Positions 8,236 to 16,816 of a DNA stretch of 64,000 nucleotides are shown in pieces (position 1 is the first letter of the stretch; each line of letters starts with the position of its first letter). The stretch is from the NCBI GenBank assembly GCA_904418845.1, contig CAJFQC010000005.1, forward strand, positions 43,174 through 107,173, given 5' to 3'. The notes under the pieces were generated by a model. That model searched no databases, was not told where the DNA came from, and was given only the letters and a program-made list of their open reading frames with translations. Source of the stretch: an uncultured Ruminococcus sp. Its GTDB lineage: Bacteria; Bacillota; Clostridia; Lachnospirales; Lachnospiraceae. The position numbers were made by a program, and so were the translations under genes.

Positions 8236-8282
8236 GAAAAGAAGAGACGCTCTCCTTTGCCGGAGAGTGTCTCTTCTTTAAT
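8236..8282. terminator. bidirectional terminator between the FliD-like gene and the MCP gene
   Basis: A 14-bp stem (8242-8255 with 8262-8275, one G.U pair) has an A-run on its left and a T-rich run on its right, so it ends the plus-strand FliD-like gene and the minus-strand MCP operon. Confidence 0.85.
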
Positions 8283-8302
8283 CTAGTATCATGTTTCTGG
8301 TA

Positions 8303-10324
8303 TCAATTCCCTGTATTGTTCGCTACCTGTCCATACTCGGTTGAATCAAACGCATTTCTGTCCTTGAGCTTGAACCTTCCGACTGCTTTCTTCAGCATCT
8401 CTGCCTGGCCTGCCAGTTCTTCGCTTGCCGCAGAACTCTGCTGTGCTGTCGCTGAGTTCGTCTGTACCACGCTCGATATCTGATCCACTCCGACTGTCAC
8501 CTGAGCTACCTGCTCCGCCTGTGCAGTGGAGTTCTTTCTGATCTCACCGTTAAAGCTGATCGCCTCTTTGGCGCTTATTGCGGTATTCTTGATGGATTCT
8601 GACGTATCGCCCGCGATACGTGTTCCGTTCTCCACTGCCTGGATAGAATGTTCTATGAGTTCTGACGTCGTCTTGGACGCCTCTGCGCTCTTCTCTGCAA
8701 GTGATCTCACCTCGTCAGCCACAACCGCGAACCCTTTGCCCGCATTGCCTGCTCTCGCCGCCTCGACCGCCGCGTTGAGGGCCAGAATATTGGTCTGGAA
8801 AGCAATGTCCTCTATAGTCTTAATGATGCGTCCGATCTCGTTGGAGCTTGAATTAATCTCATCCATGGCGGCCACAAGTTCATTCATCTTCTCCATGCTT
8901 TCGCCAAGGAGTCGTCCTGCCTCCTCTGAGACTTCGTTTGACTTCTCTGCCAACTTGGTGTTTGCCTGAATATTTCCATTAATATCATTGATCGTAGCCG
9001 CAAGCTCTTCCACGCTGGATGCCTGTTCTGTCGCCCCCTGACTGAGCGCCTGTGCTCCCGATGCTACCTGTTCGGCGCCGGATGCCACCTGGTCTGCCGT
9101 CTCATTAATCTCCATGAGAGTCAGGGACAGCGTACGGTTGATGCCTTTGAGACTCTTGTATATCTCATATAGATCGCCCCTGTATACCGACTGATCTGCA
9201 GTAATGTCGAAGTTGCCCTGGGCCATCTCGCCAAGCACATAGCTCTCATCGCGTATCAGGCTCTGGAGACAGTCCGCAATATCCTTTGTGGCCTCCGCCA
9301 GAACACCTGTCTCATCTCTGGTTTTGATCACCGGTACGTCAGAATGGAGATCTCCTTCTGAAAGCGATTTAAGCCTGTCTGCACATGTCCGCACCGGCTT
9401 CGCAATCTTTCTGGCAATCATGCTGATAATAAGTCCACCGATCACCAGTGAAAGCACAACAAGAATGATGATCACCACGATGGAAGTATATGTAGACGCC
9501 ATAAAGTCGCTGCTCGGAGCAGTGATCCCCACGCTCCAGCCGTCTGTACCGTCTACAGGAGCATAGGCTATGAGCTTGCTTTCGCCGTTCATGCTGTAGC
9601 GTTCCACTCCGGTCACGCCCTGTCTCATCTTTTCGTGAATATCTGCAAGAGTCTGAAGCTCTCTGTTGTCCGCCGCCTCGTTCTCAATATTCTGGGTCAT
9701 GATCGTATCCATCGTTGTATCCGCGATCGTGTTGCCCGATTTGTCGATCATGTAAGCTCCGCCGTTTGCACTTACCTGAATGTCTGACATGATGTCATTT
9801 AAGAACGTTTCCTCCGGAACAAAATATACAACGCCTACAACCTGTGTGTTTGCTATGCCGTTCGCCCAAAGCGGAGCCGCCACGATGATCGTAAGCTCCC
9901 CTGTCTGTTTACTCACGACAGGCGTTGATACATATGAGTTCCCCTGCATACACTGCTGGAAATAATCTCTGTCTGAATAGTTCTGCCCGTCAAATTGGCT
10001 GATTCCGCTGCTGTCAAGCAGATTAGCTCTTATAAAGCCATACTGTGTCGCCCACGCAGATAAAAGCGATTCCTTCTGTTCCACAGGCACCCACGGATCA
10101 GCCAGCTCGCTGCGCCCTCCGAAGGACTCCGCTATACTGACATAATTATGGATCTCCCACTCCACCCTTTGTGCTGTGATGGTAGAGAGCCTGCTCATAT
10201 TGTTCTCCACCTCACCAAACGTACTCGTATAGTTCAGGACAGCGCTGACCACCCCGAGCAGAAGTACAAAAAAAGCTGTTATCAAAGAGGACCCTGCCAA
10301 AATCTTCGTTCGTATACTTTTCAT
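8303..10324 (-). CDS. methyl-accepting chemotaxis protein with extracellular Cache-type sensor
   Basis: 673 aa. A membrane segment at about 7-30, an extracellular sensor at about 35-280 of Cache type ([20 protein letters not shown] and [14 protein letters not shown] are typical), a second membrane segment at about 285-307, a HAMP domain to about 360, a helical linker, and a cytoplasmic signalling domain with the hairpin tip [20 protein letters not shown]. Ligands probably are small metabolites such as amino or organic acids (family knowledge). No CheR-tethering pentapeptide is visible at the C-terminus. It is the last gene of the fliW-csrA-hemerythrin run, 37 bases after the hemerythrin gene, and ends at a terminator. 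Confidence 0.95.
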   Translation of the reverse strand: MKSIRTKILAGSSLITAFFVLLLGVVSAVLNYTSTFGEVENNMSRLSTITAQRVEWEIHNYVSIAESFGGRSELADPWVPVEQKESLLSAWATQYGFIRANLLDSSGISQFDGQNYSDRDYFQQCMQGNSYVSTPVVSKQTGELTIIVAAPLWANGIANTQVVGVVYFVPEETFLNDIMSDIQVSANGGAYMIDKSGNTIADTTMDTIMTQNIENEAADNRELQTLADIHEKMRQGVTGVERYSMNGESKLIAYAPVDGTDGWSVGITAPSSDFMASTYTSIVVIIILVVLSLVIGGLIISMIARKIAKPVRTCADRLKSLSEGDLHSDVPVIKTRDETGVLAEATKDIADCLQSLIRDESYVLGEMAQGNFDITADQSVYRGDLYEIYKSLKGINRTLSLTLMEINETADQVASGAEQVASGAQALSQGATEQASSVEELAATINDINGNIQANTKLAEKSNEVSEEAGRLLGESMEKMNELVAAMDEINSSSNEIGRIIKTIEDIAFQTNILALNAAVEAARAGNAGKGFAVVADEVRSLAEKSAEASKTTSELIEHSIQAVENGTRIAGDTSESIKNTAISAKEAISFNGEIRKNSTAQAEQVAQVTVGVDQISSVVQTNSATAQQSSAASEELAGQAEMLKKAVGRFKLKDRNAFDSTEYGQVANNTGN

Positions 10325-10361
10325 TACTGCTTTCTCCTTTTTATCTGTGCTGTATATATGA

Positions 10362-10781
10362 TCACGCCTCGCCCCTGGACTTAAGATAAGCGCCCAGGCG
10401 CTTGTCCATGGTGCGGATGTGTGTGATCAGCCTGACGATATGCACATTCAACTCGCTCATATTCTGTACACTGGGCGGCGTTCCGTCCAGCGGAATGCTG
10501 TCAAGGATGTCGCAGAGAGTATTCTTGTACTGCTCATGAAAGCGGACATGAGTTTCATACTCGCGCCAGTCATGCTTTTTCTGCAGCTCCTCCTCATGTC
10601 CAAAATGCTTGTCCACATAACTTCTTAAAAAATCTGCTGTCTGTCCGATCTGTCCGTCGCCGTTGCTTTTCGGATCTGACATAGCGTCCAGCAACTTGTT
10701 CACCGCATCGAACAATTGCATATGCTCACTGTCGATCAGGTGGTTGTCCGTGATCAGATCCGGCGTTACTTCATATCTCAT
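10362..10781 (-). CDS. bacteriohemerythrin
   Basis: 139 aa, one hemerythrin domain. The di-iron ligands are visible in order: His near 20 (SEHMQLF), HFGHEE near 75, HVRFHEQYK near 90-95 and [10 protein letters not shown] near 125-130. The protein would bind O2 reversibly in the cytoplasm, acting as an oxygen buffer or sensor partner. Its start overlaps the end of csrA by 11 bases and an MCP gene follows, so oxygen handling is wired into this motility operon; in an anaerobe that fits aerotaxis or protection. Confidence 0.9.
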   Translation of the reverse strand: MRYEVTPDLITDNHLIDSEHMQLFDAVNKLLDAMSDPKSNGDGQIGQTADFLRSYVDKHFGHEEELQKKHDWREYETHVRFHEQYKNTLCDILDSIPLDGTPPSVQNMSELNVHIVRLITHIRTMDKRLGAYLKSRGEA

Positions 10782-11070
10782 ATTCTCTCCTTCTTTCTGC
10801 CTTATCTTTTTGTTTCCTGCCGCCCTCTCTCCTGTCGGCGGAATTCCCGGTTTTTGCCAGCAGGGCTGCCAGCCCCGCTGCGTCGGCGCCCGTCTTTGCC
10901 GCTTCCTGATTCTCCTCCACCGCCATCTTCAGCTCGCGGCGAAATACCGGCACATCCCGGGGTGCTGACACGGATATCTTCACACTGTCAGATCCTATCT
11001 CCCTGACAGTGATCACGATATCTTCTCCTATGACAATCTCTTCTCCCTTTTTTCTGGTCAGTGTCAGCAT
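10771..11070 (-). CDS. csrA: carbon storage regulator CsrA, with an extended C-terminus
   Basis: 99 aa. Residues 1-60 are a standard CsrA (MLTLTRKKGEEIVIGEDIVI; VKISVSAPRDVPVFRREL), an RNA-binding dimer that recognises GGA in hairpin loops. The remaining 39 residues are a lysine/arginine-rich tail ([17 protein letters not shown] at the end) not present in short CsrA proteins. It overlaps fliW by 7 bases upstream and the hemerythrin gene by 11 downstream. The flagellin leader has the expected double target. In Bacillus subtilis FliW binds CsrA at a surface near its C-terminal part, so the tail might matter for that contact (inference). Confidence 0.95.
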   Translation of the reverse strand: MLTLTRKKGEEIVIGEDIVITVREIGSDSVKISVSAPRDVPVFRRELKMAVEENQEAAKTGADAAGLAALLAKTGNSADRREGGRKQKDKAERRREYEI

Positions 11071-11516
11071 ATCTGCTTCTCCTTCTGTGTCAGATCTCCC
11101 AGCCTGTGCCGGAAAGTGTAACCCTCGTTCTCAAGTATAACCTGTTTTGCTTTTCTGCTGCGGGTATTGACTACGATCGGGCATTTCATGTTCACCGTGC
11201 TCTCCTCCGGCGGCTGATGCGCTGTACAGATCACATACCAGGAATAGTCTGCCTCCTCTGCCTCTCCCAGAGAAAGCAGCTCCTCTGCCCTGACTTCAGG
11301 GTGATAGTCTGCATTCAGCAGAAACGGATTCATGATGATAAACGCAAGATCCTTATCCTCCATGCTTAAAAGCGTCAGGACTGCATCGCTGTCCTCTTCA
11401 ACGGGAATAGGAAGGAACTTTTTGTATTTTTCAAATCCAAAAAGCCCTTCCTCAAAGGAAACAGTCCCCTCATCCTCGCATGACAATGTGCTTTCAGCCT
11501 GTTTCTTACTTTCCAT
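11064..11516 (-). CDS. fliW: flagellar assembly factor FliW
   Basis: 150 aa, full length. The family core GTVSFEEGLFGFEKYKKFLP is at about 16-35, and the chain ends in the usual region for FliW. In the known partner switch FliW binds either cytoplasmic flagellin or CsrA; when flagellin is exported, FliW is free, binds CsrA and lifts repression of flagellin translation. The gene overlaps csrA by 7 bases. A perfect 12-bp hairpin (11551-11580) stands just upstream of its ribosome binding site. Confidence 0.95.
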   Translation of the reverse strand: MESKKQAESTLSCEDEGTVSFEEGLFGFEKYKKFLPIPVEEDSDAVLTLLSMEDKDLAFIIMNPFLLNADYHPEVRAEELLSLGEAEEADYSWYVICTAHQPPEESTVNMKCPIVVNTRSRKAKQVILENEGYTFRHRLGDLTQKEKQIC

Positions 11517-11550
11517 AACGTCTCCTGTCCCTTACATCTTTATCTGGTCT

Positions 11551-11580
11551 GCCGCCGTCCGGATAACTCCGGACGGCGGC
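11551..11580. repeat. perfect 12-bp GC-rich hairpin between the DUF6470 gene and fliW
   Basis: Arms GCCGCCGTCCGG (11551-11562) and CCGGACGGCGGC (11569-11580) with loop ATAACT. No T-run follows on the minus strand, so it is not a standard terminator. It could be a stability or processing element or an attenuator that separates fliW-csrA expression from the flgL side. Confidence 0.8.
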
Positions 11581-11585
11581 GCGCG

Positions 11586-12206
11586 TCACGCCACTATATC
11601 GACTGTTTCGCCGATAAAGAAGCTTTCCGCGCTGGGCGGTACATACAGCGGGCTTCCCATGTACTCAATCAGTACGTCGGGATACTGCGTGATAGTAATA
11701 TCAACACTGCCCGGAATATATTCCACTTCACTGTTGTTGAGCTTCAGATTAAACGCCATCCGGTCCATCTGATAGGTCGTCGTAAGATCTCCCGCCTGAT
11801 ACGTAATGTCTATCCCCGCCCCCGGCAGGAAGGACAACTGAAACTGTCCTGTCGGCATCTGCATCCTCTGTCCAAATATCTGAGAGAGCATCTCTCCGCC
11901 CTCTCCCGGTTTGGACCATCTCATCTGAGCCGCTTCACTTGAATAGCTCTCAGCCGCTTCTGACGCAGCGCGTATCCCCTTTTGTGCACTCTGTGAAATC
12001 GCTGTGCGCGTTGTCGGTCTAATAGTATTCCTCGCTTCGTAGCTGTCAAGCTGCAGCCTGGCAGGGCGGCTTCTCATAGTAAATCCGCCCCTCTGCCTTG
12101 AGATCTCCACAACCGGAGGACTGCTCTGACTCCGCTCCAGCCTTGCATGCTGAATCGAAAGTTCGTATTCCATCGGAATCCTGGTAATCTTCAGCAGAGG
12201 TTCCAT
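11586..12206 (-). CDS. DUF6470-type protein of flagellar operons
   Basis: 206 aa, no signal peptide or membrane segment. It begins MEPLLKITRIPMEYELSIQH, has an alanine/serine-rich helical middle and a beta-rich C-terminal half (INT-type strands; ends SAESFFIGETVDIVA). Proteins like this sit between flgL and fliW in Bacillus (yviE position) and in many Clostridia, which is the same place as here. Function is unknown; the conserved context argues for a late-flagellar role. Translation begins shortly after the flgL stop with a GGAGG site. Confidence 0.75.
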   Translation of the reverse strand: MEPLLKITRIPMEYELSIQHARLERSQSSPPVVEISRQRGGFTMRSRPARLQLDSYEARNTIRPTTRTAISQSAQKGIRAASEAAESYSSEAAQMRWSKPGEGGEMLSQIFGQRMQMPTGQFQLSFLPGAGIDITYQAGDLTTTYQMDRMAFNLKLNNSEVEYIPGSVDITITQYPDVLIEYMGSPLYVPPSAESFFIGETVDIVA

Positions 12207-12242
12207 ATTCTCTCCTCCTTTCTTTGATATAATCTGTGCAGA

Positions 12243-13247
12243 TCAGGCAAGAAAATCCAGAAGGGACGGCCCAAGGATTCCCGTTCCCACCTTCAATGCA
12301 CTGTTATATGTATACATCGCATAAGAATAATTTGTGATAGCAAGGGCCGGATCTATGCCGATCTCATTATTGAACTGATCCTGGATAGCAATTTTCTCGT
12401 CCTCAAGCTTGGATATGGTAGTCTCCACCATGTTTGTTTTCGTGCCGATCTTTGTCAGGCTGTCCTGGAGTTCATCCGCCCCTTCTTTGAACTGTGTCCA
12501 AAGCTTCTCATATTCTTCCCTGTCAAATGTATCAGCCTCGAGAATCTCTGCCATCTGTCCTGCCAGAAGAACCAGGTTCTGGCTGGTACCGTCCGCATTC
12601 TGTCCGTATCCCACCACAGTTATACCAGGAAGGGACGCGTCCAGCGCAGTGGATGGCACGATATTCCCCGCAGCGTCAAATGTCATTCCATATCCTATAT
12701 CAACAAAAGATGTTTCCGACGCAAGACGATCCAGCACTGCCGCGTTGGCGGGATCGTTGACATCTACTCCTCTGTAGAGAAGAGTCTTTCCGTCGTCCGA
12801 GAGCTCGAAGGGTGCATCCTGTGTCCCTGCGTTTCCTCCCAGCACGAAAGTGTCTCCGAACTTGGAGTTCAAAAACTGCACCATTGTATTCTGCAGGTTC
12901 CTTAACTGTTCCGCATAAGTATCACGCCCCGTCTCGCCTGCTGTGTCCGTCAGCGCCGCTATAGAATAGTTGTCCGCAATCTGCGTCGTGATCTGCCCCA
13001 CCTGATAGACAGCGCTCTCCTGCTCGTCAAACCACTTTTCCACACTTTCCAGATTGTTCAGATAATCCTCATTGCGCGCGTAACGGCTCTTAAGGACAGC
13101 CGCATTCGCCGCTGCGCCCGGATCCTCGTACGCCGAAGATATCCTCATCTCTGTGTCAACCTGTTTGCGCGCTGACTCCAGCCCTCCCAGATTGTCGTAG
13201 AGGCTGTTCTGATAATTGCGCATGACCATATTTGTCGTAATTCTCAT
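12243..13247 (-). CDS. flgL: hook-filament junction protein FlgL (HAP3)
   Basis: 334 aa. The N-terminus MRITTNMVMRNYQNSLYDNL and C-terminus (AITNYSYAMYTYNSALKVG) are the flagellin-like helical arms that bundle in the core of the rod; the middle is a variable beta domain. It forms the second junction layer between FlgK and flagellin, and is exported with FlgN as chaperone. It follows flgK with a 13-base gap and is read from the flgM promoter. Confidence 0.94.
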   Translation of the reverse strand: MRITTNMVMRNYQNSLYDNLGGLESARKQVDTEMRISSAYEDPGAAANAAVLKSRYARNEDYLNNLESVEKWFDEQESAVYQVGQITTQIADNYSIAALTDTAGETGRDTYAEQLRNLQNTMVQFLNSKFGDTFVLGGNAGTQDAPFELSDDGKTLLYRGVDVNDPANAAVLDRLASETSFVDIGYGMTFDAAGNIVPSTALDASLPGITVVGYGQNADGTSQNLVLLAGQMAEILEADTFDREEYEKLWTQFKEGADELQDSLTKIGTKTNMVETTISKLEDEKIAIQDQFNNEIGIDPALAITNYSYAMYTYNSALKVGTGILGPSLLDFLA

Positions 13248-13260
13248 CTCACATTTCCTC

Positions 13261-14784
13261 CTATCTGCCGACTACGCCCGTATTGTTAATCAATGTATCC
13301 AGCGCCTGATCCAGCGTGGTCATAAGTCTTGCCGCAGCACTGTAGGACTGCTGATATCTCATCATGTTCATCACTTCTTCATCCAGTGACACCGACGACA
13401 CAGAATCCTTGGAATTGGCTATCTGCTCCAGCGTAGTCGTCCGATTGCTAAGGATGGTGGAGACAGAAGATCTCTCTACTGCCTGCGTGTTCTGGAGGAA
13501 GTCATATCCTTCGAGGAATGTCCCTGTGAACACCACACTGCCGGTTGCCGGGTCTGTAAAGTTCTGATTGTCCTTGCTCAGAGCGTTTATCATTCTCTGC
13601 ACATTTTCGTAAGCCCCTGGTCCGGCGTTGGGATCAGTAGATGTAGTTATGCTGACTGTTCCGTCAAGCCACCCCGCCGACACTTTGATATTTGCCGCTG
13701 TAAAAGTGGCTGAACCGTCCGAGGTCTCAAACAAGGCTCCGCCCGGCGCGTTAAGATTATTGAGCGTCGTCGCGAACATATTTACGAACTCGTTGAAATA
13801 GTCCTCATAGAACCCGATCCCTTTCGTGTCGTCATTCCCATAAACGCCTCTCTCGTTCAGCATGTCGGAATAGCCCTTGAGCACGCCCTCGCCGAGGGCG
13901 TCCGTCACGTCTGTCGGTCCGGCGGCGCCCACGCCTGTAATGGAAACTGATATCCCCATGCCCGGCGTCTCTGCAATGTCGACCGTCCCCCTCTCATTGT
14001 CATCTACGAGCGTATGCACATTGCCGTTCGCATCCGTGAATGTGATCTTAAGCGTCTCTACCTTGATATTAGCGCCCATGCTCTGGTCTTCGTATATTAC
14101 ATCAATAGGAAGATACGTAGCCAGTGAATCAATCAGCTCGTTTCTCTGATCCATCAGCTCCAGCGCGGGATTTCCCAGCACCTGGCTGTTCTTGATGGAC
14201 TGATTCAGCTCCACGATCTTGGTGAGGTAAGACTCAATCTCCGAGCTCTCGGAGCCAGTCAGTTTGTCGATATATTCCTGCTTCACTGATGTGATCTCAT
14301 TTGCATTGTCATGGATGAGATTGATGAACGTCTCCATAGCCGAGCGGACAATCGTATCGTACGTATCCTGCCCTCCTGTGTCCGGCCTTGCCATATTCTC
14401 AAGCTGGCTGATCACCTCGTTGAGCGCTGTGCCTATCTTTGAAGACGCTGTCTCGTCAAAGATGTCCCCCAGCCTTGCAAGGACTGCATCCATCGCGTCA
14501 ACTGTCCCCACCTCAGAGAGCTGAGTTCGGTACTGGATATCCAGAAACGGGTCTCTGATCTGTGAGACTCCTATCGCCATGACTCCCTGACCGACCTTTA
14601 CAGAGAACGGACTGTTCATGGCGCTGTGCCCTGTCGGGCTTACGCTCTGCTGGTCAAGCCTCTGCCTCGTATATCCGCCTGTGTGTATGTTTGATACATT
14701 CTGCCCTACTATGTCCAGCGCATTCTGGCTCGCCGCCATCGCAAGCTGTGCCACAGAGAATCCTGCGAAAGTAGATCGTACCAT
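13261..14784 (-). CDS. flgK: hook-associated protein FlgK (HAP1)
   Basis: 507 aa. Starts MVRSTFAGFSVAQLAMAASQ with the rod/hook-type SQNALDIVGQNVSNIHTGGYTRQ motif, and ends with the matching helix (VMNMMRYQQSYSAAARLMTT). It builds the first junction ring on the hook. A GGAGGT site precedes the start. It lies between flgN (its chaperone) and flgL, the standard order. Confidence 0.95.
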   Translation of the reverse strand: MVRSTFAGFSVAQLAMAASQNALDIVGQNVSNIHTGGYTRQRLDQQSVSPTGHSAMNSPFSVKVGQGVMAIGVSQIRDPFLDIQYRTQLSEVGTVDAMDAVLARLGDIFDETASSKIGTALNEVISQLENMARPDTGGQDTYDTIVRSAMETFINLIHDNANEITSVKQEYIDKLTGSESSEIESYLTKIVELNQSIKNSQVLGNPALELMDQRNELIDSLATYLPIDVIYEDQSMGANIKVETLKITFTDANGNVHTLVDDNERGTVDIAETPGMGISVSITGVGAAGPTDVTDALGEGVLKGYSDMLNERGVYGNDDTKGIGFYEDYFNEFVNMFATTLNNLNAPGGALFETSDGSATFTAANIKVSAGWLDGTVSITTSTDPNAGPGAYENVQRMINALSKDNQNFTDPATGSVVFTGTFLEGYDFLQNTQAVERSSVSTILSNRTTTLEQIANSKDSVSSVSLDEEVMNMMRYQQSYSAAARLMTTLDQALDTLINNTGVVGR

Positions 14785-14833
14785 TTTAGTTTACCTCCTT
14801 TATCATATAACTATCGTATCCTGCGCCGCAGAT

Positions 14834-15283
14834 CTACAGAAGTCTGCTCAGCAGATGATCTGTCTCAATGCTCTGCGCGTCTTTTCCGTATGTGCGCCCT
14901 CCGTCTGCCAGGGACGCTTTTTCGAGCGTATGCTGCTTGAGCTGTATGAGCTTCATGGCCTCATCATTATATGAGCTGAAATTCTGAGCCGCCAATACAA
15001 TCTCGTCAAGCAGCGCCTGCATCTTACTTCGGTCATCGCCCTCGGTTTTCTCTATAATCTCTTTGAGCGTCATCCCGCTGTATCCGTGTTCTTCCATGAA
15101 CGTTTCCCGCTTCTGCTCCAGCCCCTTCATCTTGAGGGCTATGGCCTGCTCCTTCATCATGCATTCTTCCAGAGCGCTTATCCTGTCCTCCTGGACAGCC
15201 TTTAATTTCTCTTTTTCCAGGGGCAGACTGTCATTGAGGACTTTTGTAGTATCAGTAAGTATCCTTATCAGCTCTTCCATCAT
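14834..15283 (-). CDS. flgN: flagellar export chaperone FlgN
   Basis: 149 aa, all-helical, with a long N-terminal coiled coil (KVLNDSLPLEKEKLKAVQED) and a second helix pair. It carries FlgK and FlgL to the export gate. The start overlaps the flgM stop by 4 bases (ATGA), a sign of coupled translation. Confidence 0.88.
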   Translation of the reverse strand: MMEELIRILTDTTKVLNDSLPLEKEKLKAVQEDRISALEECMMKEQAIALKMKGLEQKRETFMEEHGYSGMTLKEIIEKTEGDDRSKMQALLDEIVLAAQNFSSYNDEAMKLIQLKQHTLEKASLADGGRTYGKDAQSIETDHLLSRLL

Positions 15284-15597
15284 GCCCTTCCTCTCAGAAG
15301 CAGTATTTTCGCCGCTGTCTCGCGGGAATCAGGAATGTACCGTCCGCTTTGCACCGCTTCTCTGAGACGCTCGATCTTATCCTCCTGTCCGCCCAAGCTG
15401 CGGATCTCTGCTTTCAACGTCTCTGTTATCTTTCCGATAAACAGCTTCTCTTCTTTCTCCTGTGATGTCGATGTAAACACAACTTCGTCATAGTTCTTTC
15501 CCCAGTCGTCCGCAGCGGTTCCCCTCGTGGCTGCCGCTGTCTCTTTTGCCGACCGCGCGCTGTATGTGTTCAAGAGGTTTTCTGTTCCTATTTTCAT
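15280..15597 (-). CDS. flgM: anti-sigma-28 factor FlgM
   Basis: 105 aa. The C-terminal half has the FlgM signature (KITETLKAEI... REAVQSGRYIPDSRETAAKI), which folds on sigma-28; the N-terminal half is disordered, as needed for export. It holds SigD inactive until the hook is finished, then leaves the cell through the flagellum. It is the first gene after a sigma-28 promoter (15639-15667), giving negative feedback on its own expression. Confidence 0.93.
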   Translation of the reverse strand: MKIGTENLLNTYSARSAKETAAATRGTAADDWGKNYDEVVFTSTSQEKEEKLFIGKITETLKAEIRSLGGQEDKIERLREAVQSGRYIPDSRETAAKILLLRGRA

Positions 15598-15638
15598 CTA
15601 TCGTACACCTCCCTGCTTTTTCAAACTATCTGTTATTT

Positions 15639-15666
15639 TTATCGGCACTTTTCGGAAAATATTAAG
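15639..15666 (-). promoter_or_regulatory. sigma-28 (SigD) promoter of flgM-flgN-flgK-flgL
   Basis: Minus strand: CTTAAT (15666-15661), 14-base spacer, perfect GCCGATAA (15646-15639). The -35 overlaps the stop codon of the upstream nucleotidyltransferase-like gene. flgM starts about 40 bases downstream. Confidence 0.82.
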
Positions 15667-16816
15667 CTTTATCCTCATCTTTCCCCAGTTTTGACTGTTC
15701 TTTTTTCGTGAATTTCCATTTTTTCGCCAGACGTATGATCCAGTATGCCGGCAGAAGCAGAGGCCATTTTTTCAGCTTAGGAAATGAGACCGCCATATAT
15801 TCAAGAGGGGGGAACTGCATCTCCCGCATTTTCCTCTTCTCTTCTTTTCTCAGGTCTCTGTAATAGCTGTCCACCACACCGGGAACCAGCGGAAGGACGT
15901 TTTCGTTCTCCCGGCGGCCGTACGCCCCTTTTGACAATATATAGGTCTGCATGGCGTTTAATAAGTCATTATCGCCATAGAAATGCATGTTGCCGAACCA
16001 TTTCCCCGCCAGTTTTACGATATACTCCCCAAAAGTCTCCAGCTCCAGGCTCTCCAGCTCCTCCCTGACCTCTTTCCATTTCATCCGGTGTCCTTCTTTT
16101 GAGACGACGGCCCAGAGATCCGTGACATCCCTTATCTCGGCCTGTCCTCTGGCGAACTTATCTGCAAGCCTGCATATAAAATATATATACAGCGTCTCCT
16201 CATTCATGTAATGTATATAGTGTCTGCCGTCTTCCCTGGGAAGCTCGCCTGGCATGTCCTTGAACCACATCTTTACCTTTTTCCCGGAAAACGGCAGCTC
16301 GTGCAACAGACGTATCCTCTGATCCGGTATCTTTACAAACAGTCCGGTCTTCTGGTTCTGTCTGTCAATTATCTCTTCAAATCCCATAGATATGACGGCT
16401 CTGCGCGCATCGTCATATTTCTTTTTCTGCACGAGTATCTGCAGAGGTTCGGGAGTTCTCATCTCCGGTCTTTCATAGTAACGGAGTATGGCTGACTCAC
16501 CCACAAAGAGCGCGTGTATCTCCTTCTTTTCCAGTTCCTGCTCTATCTGGTCTCTGAGGATCTGGTTTCTCTCCTGGAGGCGTATCGCGCTTTTGTAGCG
16601 CTCCTCAAAGCGTTCTTTCCACTTCCTGACGCGGGCATCGTCCGACCACATAACTTTGTAATACACAAGGTTCGCCACATGATGATAATCTGACATCTTG
16701 TAAATCCATTCCCACGAGGGCTTCCATTTGATTTCTGCAGATTCATTCTGATTCAGCGCGTCAGCTACCAGACTGATCAGATACCGCTCCATTCTGCTTT
16801 CCATACTCACGCTCAT
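15662..16816 (-). CDS. nucleotidyltransferase-fold protein, catalytic aspartates apparently lost
   Basis: 384 aa from the ATG at 16816 (AAGAAGG site); an upstream in-frame start lies inside the ABC gene. The layout is that of the large 'nucleotidyltransferase family' (NTP_transf_5-type): a helical N-terminus (LVADALNQNES; HHVANLVYYKV), LFVGESAILRYYERPEMRTP near 125-145, then LHELPF. Active members have a G-D-x-D segment after the PxMR motif; here it reads TPEPLQILVQ, so the metal-binding aspartates are missing. It may be a non-catalytic relative that binds a nucleotide or a protein. A 56-base overlap with the upstream ATPase gene and its place between fliS and flgM tie it to the flagellar set. 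The exact role is unknown. Confidence 0.6.
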   Translation of the reverse strand: MSVSMESRMERYLISLVADALNQNESAEIKWKPSWEWIYKMSDYHHVANLVYYKVMWSDDARVRKWKERFEERYKSAIRLQERNQILRDQIEQELEKKEIHALFVGESAILRYYERPEMRTPEPLQILVQKKKYDDARRAVISMGFEEIIDRQNQKTGLFVKIPDQRIRLLHELPFSGKKVKMWFKDMPGELPREDGRHYIHYMNEETLYIYFICRLADKFARGQAEIRDVTDLWAVVSKEGHRMKWKEVREELESLELETFGEYIVKLAGKWFGNMHFYGDNDLLNAMQTYILSKGAYGRRENENVLPLVPGVVDSYYRDLRKEEKRKMREMQFPPLEYMAVSFPKLKKWPLLLPAYWIIRLAKKWKFTKKEQSKLGKDEDKA

